Assembly: GCF_001281525.1 (NCBI RefSeq)
Contig: NZ_LGCI01000010.1
Coordinates: forward strand, 610,869-674,868
Length of the DNA: 64,000 nt
Source of the DNA: Lysinibacillus macroides
GTDB lineage: Bacteria > Bacillota > Bacilli > Bacillales_A > Planococcaceae
Direction of reading: 5' to 3'
The notes under the pieces were generated by a model. It was not told the DNA's origin and did no database searches. It saw only the letters and a program-made list of their open reading frames with translations. A program made the translations under genes and the position numbers. Below are positions 60,043 through 64,000 of this stretch, piece after piece; position 1 is the first letter of the stretch; the number at the start of each line of letters is the position of its first letter.

Positions 60043-60342
60043 TTAAGCTTCTTGTGTTTCTGGGTATACAGATACTTGTTTGCGATCGCGACCTAAACGT
60101 TCAAATTTAACAACGCCATCAACTTTAGCAAATAGTGTATCGTCACCGCCACGACCTACGTTTGTACCTGGGTAAATTTTTGTACCGCGTTGACGGTAAA
60201 GAATTGAACCACCAGTTACAAATTGGCCATCAGCACGTTTAGCACCAAGTCGTTTAGACTCAGAGTCACGTCCGTTTTTAGTAGAACCTACCCCTTTTTT
60301 CGATGCGAAAAATTGAAGGTCTAATGCTAATAATAATTTCAT
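60043..60342 (-). CDS. rpmA: 50S ribosomal protein L27 with Firmicutes N-terminal extension
   Basis: L27 reaches the peptidyl-transferase centre. The 99-residue precursor begins [19 protein letters not shown]; the LDLQFFA stretch is the extension that the Prp protease removes so that the mature N-terminus enters the ribosome. The body ([20 protein letters not shown]) is typical. The protease gene lies 13 bases upstream. Confidence 0.98.
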   Translation of the reverse strand: MKLLLALDLQFFASKKGVGSTKNGRDSESKRLGAKRADGQFVTGGSILYRQRGTKIYPGTNVGRGGDDTLFAKVDGVVKFERLGRDRKQVSVYPETQEA

Positions 60343-60355
60343 CGTGTTCCACCTC

Positions 60356-60694
60356 CTACAGCATTTTATACTTTAGTTCGATAAATTCTCCATAACTTGC
60401 GACCATCGTATAATACTGTGTCACCATTGTTTGAAGAATAACTTGTAATTTTGCGTCTATTTCAGGGTCTATATCTTTTGAAACGATACAGGATAAAAAG
60501 CCACCTTGCTCGTCCTGCTCAATTATTGGCTGTAATTGTAAAATATGACCAATTGCATTTACCGTACCAAAAGCGATAGCAGATGCACCTGCACATACTA
60601 AATCACGACCATATTCATCTGAGTAAGCATGACCTGAAATTTCAAAGCCGTATGACTTTCTGTTTTCATCACTATGAATTGTAACAGTAATCAT
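60356..60694 (-). CDS. prp: L27-processing cysteine protease Prp (YsxB)
   Basis: Prp cleaves the N-terminal extension of L27. The 112-residue protein starts [20 protein letters not shown] (ATG 60694 after GAGGTG). The catalytic His is in [16 protein letters not shown] and the catalytic Cys in [18 protein letters not shown]. It always sits between rplU and rpmA in Firmicutes. Confidence 0.95.
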   Translation of the reverse strand: MITVTIHSDENRKSYGFEISGHAYSDEYGRDLVCAGASAIAFGTVNAIGHILQLQPIIEQDEQGGFLSCIVSKDIDPEIDAKLQVILQTMVTQYYTMVASYGEFIELKYKML

Positions 60695-60710
60695 ATTGTT
60701 CACCTCACAA

Positions 60711-61019
60711 TTAAGCGTTGATCGCTTCAACAACTAATTTTGTGTAAGGTTGACGGTGACCTTGTTTGCGACGGTAGTTCTTTTTAGCTTTCAATTTGAA
60801 AACAACGATTTTTTTCGCACGGCCTTCTTTCACAACTTTCGCTGTTACAGTAGCGCCTTCTACGAATGGAGCGCCAACTTTTACGTTTTCGCCACCTACG
60901 AATAATACTTTATCAAAAGTAACAACTTCGTCAGCTTCTTTACCTAGTTTTTCAACATAGATTTCTTGACCAGCTTCTACTTTGACTTGTTTACCACCAG
61001 TTTCAATAATTGCGTACAT
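60711..61019 (-). CDS. rplU: 50S ribosomal protein L21
   Basis: The 102-residue protein begins [20 protein letters not shown], and the C-terminal [20 protein letters not shown] is the rRNA-binding signature. ATG 61019 follows GAGGAGGTG. It heads the rplU-prp-rpmA operon and has an L21 leader upstream. Confidence 0.98.
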   Translation of the reverse strand: MYAIIETGGKQVKVEAGQEIYVEKLGKEADEVVTFDKVLFVGGENVKVGAPFVEGATVTAKVVKEGRAKKIVVFKLKAKKNYRRKQGHRQPYTKLVVEAINA

Positions 61020-61022
61020 TTT

Positions 61023-61130
61023 ACTGCACCTCCTCATAGACTCAGACTCGCCTGTTTATAAAGGTGATCCCTAAAGATACTTAAACCTTTCCAGTGCGGT
61101 TGTAGTAGCACAGGTGCTACAAACAATAAC
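61023..61130 (-). promoter_or_regulatory. L21 leader (autoregulatory mRNA element)
   Basis: Between the promoter and rplU the RNA contains TTTGTAGCACC..., a GTAGCACAGGTGCTAC-type hairpin (about 61101-61120) and AGGCGAGTCTGAGTCTATGA just before the SD, as in the Firmicutes L21 leader. It is thought to bind L21 and adjust ribosomal protein synthesis. Recognised by position and sequence style, not by a covariance model. Confidence 0.6.
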
Positions 61131-61136
61131 ATTAAA

Positions 61137-61165
61137 ATATTACCATACAAAAACTTTCAAGTCAA
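61137..61165 (-). promoter_or_regulatory. Sigma-A promoter of rplU
   Basis: TTGACT (61160-61165) and TAATAT (61137-61142) are 17 bases apart. The -35 box lies within the end of spoIVFB. Confidence 0.7.
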
Positions 61166-61768
61166 TCGCTTCGTCACATATTTTTCAAAGGCTAAACGAT
61201 ATTTTCGATAATGCCATTCCTTCAATGCTTGAAGCCAAATAAATAACATAATAATTGCTAAAAAAATGGCCTGTGGGAGAAAACATAAAGTAACTAAGAA
61301 TAATAGGGTTGCCACTATAAAAGACAACCAGTAATAGTTTTCTACCACAAGGGTACTTGGATAATTTAAAAATAACCACGCTAAAAATATTCTCCCACCA
61401 TCTAACGGGATAATGGGCATTATATTGATAGCTAATAAGACAAGCTGCACACCCATCAGCTTAGCAGCAAGCAACTCAGGCATAAAAAAAGCGAGGCCAA
61501 TCCCAATAATTGTCGCGATTGGTCCTCCTAATGCAATCCATAGGAGTGACGAAGCTTGCACAACCGCTGGATTTTCAAATTGAATTTCTCCCCCATAGGG
61601 TGTAATCACACATGATTTCACCTTGACCTTGCAAAGCAACGCTGCTATTAGATGACCGGCTTCATGCCACAAGAGCGATAATAAGATAATAGCATAATAA
61701 GCGAATTGCCCACTAAAAATCATCACAAGTACAAGAGGAATACAGAGAAGATGTAATTTAATTTTCAT
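61157..61768 (-). CDS. spoIVFB: Stage IV sporulation intramembrane metalloprotease SpoIVFB
   Basis: SpoIVFB is the site-2-type protease in the outer forespore membrane that cleaves pro-sigma-K. The zinc motif HEAGH is in LLSLLWHEAGHLIAALLCKV and the third ligand in NIMPIIPLDGGRIFLAWLF. About six TM helices are present. The 203-residue form lacks the C-terminal CBS domain found in some relatives and in B. subtilis (288 aa). It overlaps spoIVFA by eleven bases. Confidence 0.93.
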   Translation of the reverse strand: MKIKLHLLCIPLVLVMIFSGQFAYYAIILLSLLWHEAGHLIAALLCKVKVKSCVITPYGGEIQFENPAVVQASSLLWIALGGPIATIIGIGLAFFMPELLAAKLMGVQLVLLAINIMPIIPLDGGRIFLAWLFLNYPSTLVVENYYWLSFIVATLLFLVTLCFLPQAIFLAIIMLFIWLQALKEWHYRKYRLAFEKYVTKRLT

Positions 61769-62312
61769 TTGTCTCCGTCATCTCAAGCCATTGTACCATC
61801 TGCTCTAAATCATAATGCGTATCTCCCTTTTTAATCGCTAAATAAAGTTGCCCCGCTTCTTTCATGCCGATTAAATCATTGGTCTGAATGGGTGTATAGG
61901 GTAGCTGTGCTAAACTATCCAGCATACCATACGAGACCGTTGTACCATCCTCATAGTTAATTGTCATTGTTTTACCTGTATATTTCGTATGGCCTGTAAA
62001 AACAACTAAACCGTTCTGCCCAGCATATACTGGTAAGCCTACATCATACTGCAATAAAAACCCTTCTTTAAAAGCTTTTGCATTCGCAAAGGTTAAAAGC
62101 TCTGTTTGCCCTACATCACTTGAGACCATAATCGTCTCTTTTTCTTGATTGAGCCAGCTTTGCCCAAGCTCACTTAAATACGTTAAATCTGCTGAAGTGG
62201 TCACTAGCTTGCGCACAGGCGTATCTACAACTCCTTGATCTTCTAAACGAATTACAAGCATTACTGCCGCCACTAGCAGTATTGTGATAAACCATTTCCA
62301 TTTTTTAAACAA
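61758..62312 (-). CDS. spoIVFA: SpoIVFA, inhibitor/anchor of SpoIVFB (M23-like)
   Basis: SpoIVFA holds and inhibits SpoIVFB until a mother-cell signal. The 184-residue protein has one TM helix (about 7-24, KWFITILLVAAVMLVIRLED) and a C-terminal LytM/M23-like domain (VYAGQNGLVVFTGHTKYTGK, NYEDGTTVSYGMLDSLAQL) without the full metal site, as expected for SpoIVFA. It is shorter than in B. subtilis (264 aa). Confidence 0.9.
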   Translation of the reverse strand: MFKKWKWFITILLVAAVMLVIRLEDQGVVDTPVRKLVTTSADLTYLSELGQSWLNQEKETIMVSSDVGQTELLTFANAKAFKEGFLLQYDVGLPVYAGQNGLVVFTGHTKYTGKTMTINYEDGTTVSYGMLDSLAQLPYTPIQTNDLIGMKEAGQLYLAIKKGDTHYDLEQMVQWLEMTETNEN

Positions 62313-62361
62313 GCCCTCATCCTTTTTTCCACACTATATGAGATTGCATGTCCAAACATGC

Positions 62362-62399
62362 AAAAAAACCTTCTCGCACATATGCACGAAAAGGTTTTA
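62362..62399 (-). terminator. Terminator after minD
   Basis: AACCTTTTCGTGCAT and ATGTGCGAGAAGGTT arms followed by T7; separates minCD from spoIVFAB. Confidence 0.85.
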
Positions 62400-62435
62400 C
62401 TTCATCCTGTAGGAACAACCTATCTATCACTGACT

Positions 62436-63233
62436 TTATTTTGAAAACAGCGCTTTCAGTTTTGAAAACACTCCTCTTTGCTCGTCTTGAATAGCCATTA
62501 ATGGCACAGACTCACCAAGAATACGACGTGCAATATTGCGATAGCCTAATGATGCTTTATTGGAAGGGTCCATCACTACAGGCTCACCTTTATTGGAGGA
62601 TACAATGACATCTTCGTTATCGATAATAATGCCTAATAGATCGATCGCCAAATGTGTTGTAATTTCATTGACATCCAATGTATCGCCGTTTTTCATCATA
62701 TGCTGACGTATACGATTAATAATTAATTTAGGTGCTGTAATGTCTTCCTGCTCAAGCAAGCCAATAATACGGTCAGCATCACGGACAGCAGATATTTCAG
62801 GTGTTGTCACAACAATGGCATGATCTGCACCAGCAACAGCATTGCGATAGCCTTGCTCAATGCCAGCAGGACAATCAATTAAGACATAATCATAGTCCCT
62901 TTTTAATTCCTCTATTAAGCTCTTCATTTGCTCAGGGGTAACAGCGTTTTTATCTGTTGTTTGAGCAGCAGGTAATAAAAATAGTTTCTCATCTACACGC
63001 TTATCTTTAATCAACGCTTGATGAATTTTACAACGCCCCTCTACAACATCAACGAGGTCATAAATAATACGGTTTTCTAAGCCTAAAATTACATCTAAAT
63101 TACGTAGGCCAATATCTGTATCAACTAAACATACTTTTTTACCCTGTAGAGCCAATGCAGTCCCAAGGTTAGCCGCTGTCGTTGTTTTTCCGACACCGCC
63201 TTTACCTGAAGTTATGACGATCGCTTCTCCCAC
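62436..63233 (-). CDS. minD: Septum-site-determining ATPase MinD
   Basis: MinD dimerises on the membrane with ATP and recruits MinC to block polar FtsZ rings. The GTG at 63233 (MGEAIVITSGKGGVGKTTTA) has GGAGG eight bases upstream and directly follows the minC stop. The deviant Walker A is SGKGGVGKTTTAANLG, Walker B is DYVLIDCPAGIEQG, and the C-terminal amphipathic membrane helix is VFSKLKALFSK. The 265-residue length is normal. Confidence 0.97.
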   Translation of the reverse strand: MGEAIVITSGKGGVGKTTTAANLGTALALQGKKVCLVDTDIGLRNLDVILGLENRIIYDLVDVVEGRCKIHQALIKDKRVDEKLFLLPAAQTTDKNAVTPEQMKSLIEELKRDYDYVLIDCPAGIEQGYRNAVAGADHAIVVTTPEISAVRDADRIIGLLEQEDITAPKLIINRIRQHMMKNGDTLDVNEITTHLAIDLLGIIIDNEDVIVSSNKGEPVVMDPSNKASLGYRNIARRILGESVPLMAIQDEQRGVFSKLKALFSK

Positions 63234-63234
63234 A

Positions 63235-63903
63235 CTAGCTTCCTCCCTTAGACACATTTAACAATGGTCGAATATTTTTTAAGGCATGAATTTGATCGTA
63301 CGTAATGCGTCCATCATAGCCAATAAAGGCACAAGTCATTTCTGCTTGATTAATTGCTTTTACATGCTCGTCTGACATTGCCTGAACCTGATCGGCAATC
63401 ATAATATGTGTAGCCTCAAAACGTGATGCAGCAATAATTGCCTCTTTATTGCCTAGCACACCTGCATGTGCAATGCCTTTTAGCCTACCAAGAACATAGA
63501 CATTACCTCCAGCCTCTACACGACCATTGGGATTGACATTACCAATAATAATAATATCTCCTGACGAGCGCAGAATTTGTCCTGATCTGACCACACCTAC
63601 ATATGTATCTTGTTGGCTTTCAATCATTTTCTGGTTGCTTTCATGGACAGTCAGTACTTCACTTTGCACCTTAGATACAATAAGCTGCTCGGTTTCTTGC
63701 ACAATATTAATCAGCTCATTCATTTGTTTTTCCGTACAGTAGCGATAGCCTAAATATAATTGTACATCTACTTTGCCTTCGATACCGCCCTCTAACACCT
63801 TTTTCTTTAATTCTTCCACCAAATCGCCATATGCACATTGGTCATCTAGTCGTAATACAAAGCCGTCTTTCGTCCCCTTCATATGAACTAGCTGTTTTTT
63901 CAT
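63235..63903 (-). CDS. minC: Septum-site-determining protein MinC
   Basis: MinC inhibits FtsZ polymerisation. The 222-residue protein has the N-terminal FtsZ-binding domain (about 1-100) and the C-terminal beta-helix with GQILRSSGDIIIIGNVNPNG and NVYVLGRLKGIAHAGVLGN, which binds MinD. ATG 63903 follows GTGAGGTGAGG. It precedes minD with no gap. Confidence 0.96.
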   Translation of the reverse strand: MKKQLVHMKGTKDGFVLRLDDQCAYGDLVEELKKKVLEGGIEGKVDVQLYLGYRYCTEKQMNELINIVQETEQLIVSKVQSEVLTVHESNQKMIESQQDTYVGVVRSGQILRSSGDIIIIGNVNPNGRVEAGGNVYVLGRLKGIAHAGVLGNKEAIIAASRFEATHIMIADQVQAMSDEHVKAINQAEMTCAFIGYDGRITYDQIHALKNIRPLLNVSKGGS

Positions 63904-63930
63904 GAATGCCTCACCTCACGTTGTTCTTTG

Positions 63931-64000
63931 TTAAGAAACCTCACGTGCTCTCTGTAAGACACGCGCATTAATTAGATACTTGAAGGCCCAGCCAAGAATC
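63931..64000 (-). CDS. C-terminus of an upstream gene, probably mreD
   Basis: From the window edge the minus strand reads ILGWAFKYLINARVLQRARE then VS and TAA at 63931. The mreBCD-minCD order in Bacillaceae makes the end of MreD, a membrane shape protein, the best guess. Only 22 residues are visible. Confidence 0.5.
   Translation of the reverse strand, partial: ILGWAFKYLINARVLQRAREVS

Overview
The window is an AT-rich Bacillota chromosome segment from an endospore former. The order mreD-minC-minD-spoIVFA-spoIVFB-rplU-prp-rpmA-(insertion)-spo0B-obg-pheB-pheA-...-nadR-safA-ruvA-ruvB-queA-tgt-yajC-DUF421-spoVB-comN-secDF-...-recJ-apt-...-relA-dtd-amidase-hisS-aspS-6S RNA-tcdA-...-rarA-cymR-cysteine desulfurase-mnmA-TPR follows the yrrB-to-minC backbone of Bacillus subtilis. 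Gene content and codon use look like the Lysinibacillus/Solibacillus group (inferred from recognition; no search was run). Most genes lie on the minus strand.

Layout. 1-5934: end of a DHA2-type efflux pump gene, the sulfur/tRNA thiolation cluster (cymR, desulfurase, mnmA, TPR protein) and divergent rarA. 5979-8043: three minus-strand genes of unknown function. 8135-11307: tcdA, a small sugar-phosphate/PTS-like operon (GntR regulator, SIS protein, HPr paralogue with an in-frame UGA), then a 6S RNA. 11442-16715: aspS and hisS behind a T-box leader, and an SH3b/amidase_3 cell-wall hydrolase. 16799-17196: ten copies of a 38-bp tandem repeat. 17242-21838: a frameshifted YfcC-type carrier, a DUF2642 gene, dtd and relA. 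21991-26002: an insertion relative to B. subtilis carrying psuK-psuG (pseudouridine catabolism), an MFS transporter and a MarR regulator. 26061-29727: apt and recJ; recJ is interrupted by an 801-nt group II intron without its own reverse transcriptase. 29944-36358: trpEDCFBA behind a tryptophan (UGG) T-box. 36591-40722: a chemotaxis receptor and a YdcZ-type transporter gene split by an IS150-type IS3 element. 40980-51020: secDF with a short overlapping leader ORF, comN, spoVB, DUF421, yajC, tgt, queA, ruvB and ruvA. 51128-57637: a frameshifted kinase-like gene, safA, nadR, a DCC protein, pheA, pheB, obg and spo0B. 57818-59967: an insertion with a gene remnant, a MATE exporter and a frameshifted DUF4303 gene. 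60043-64000: rpmA-prp-rplU with an L21 leader, spoIVFBA, minDC and the end of a probable mreD.

The best leads are (1) the ORF-less group II intron, which splits the codon for a catalytic aspartate of RecJ and whose predicted exon junction restores the protein exactly; (2) a 25-codon leader ORF with a strong ribosome binding site that ends in TGATG overlap with the secDF start; (3) exact 21-nt periodic arrays in the hisS leader and upstream of recJ, and a 38-bp array; (4) several genes broken by one base each (HPr UGA, YfcC, kinase, DUF4303), which are either real decay, recoding or sequencing error. No phage, CRISPR array or obvious defence system was seen.
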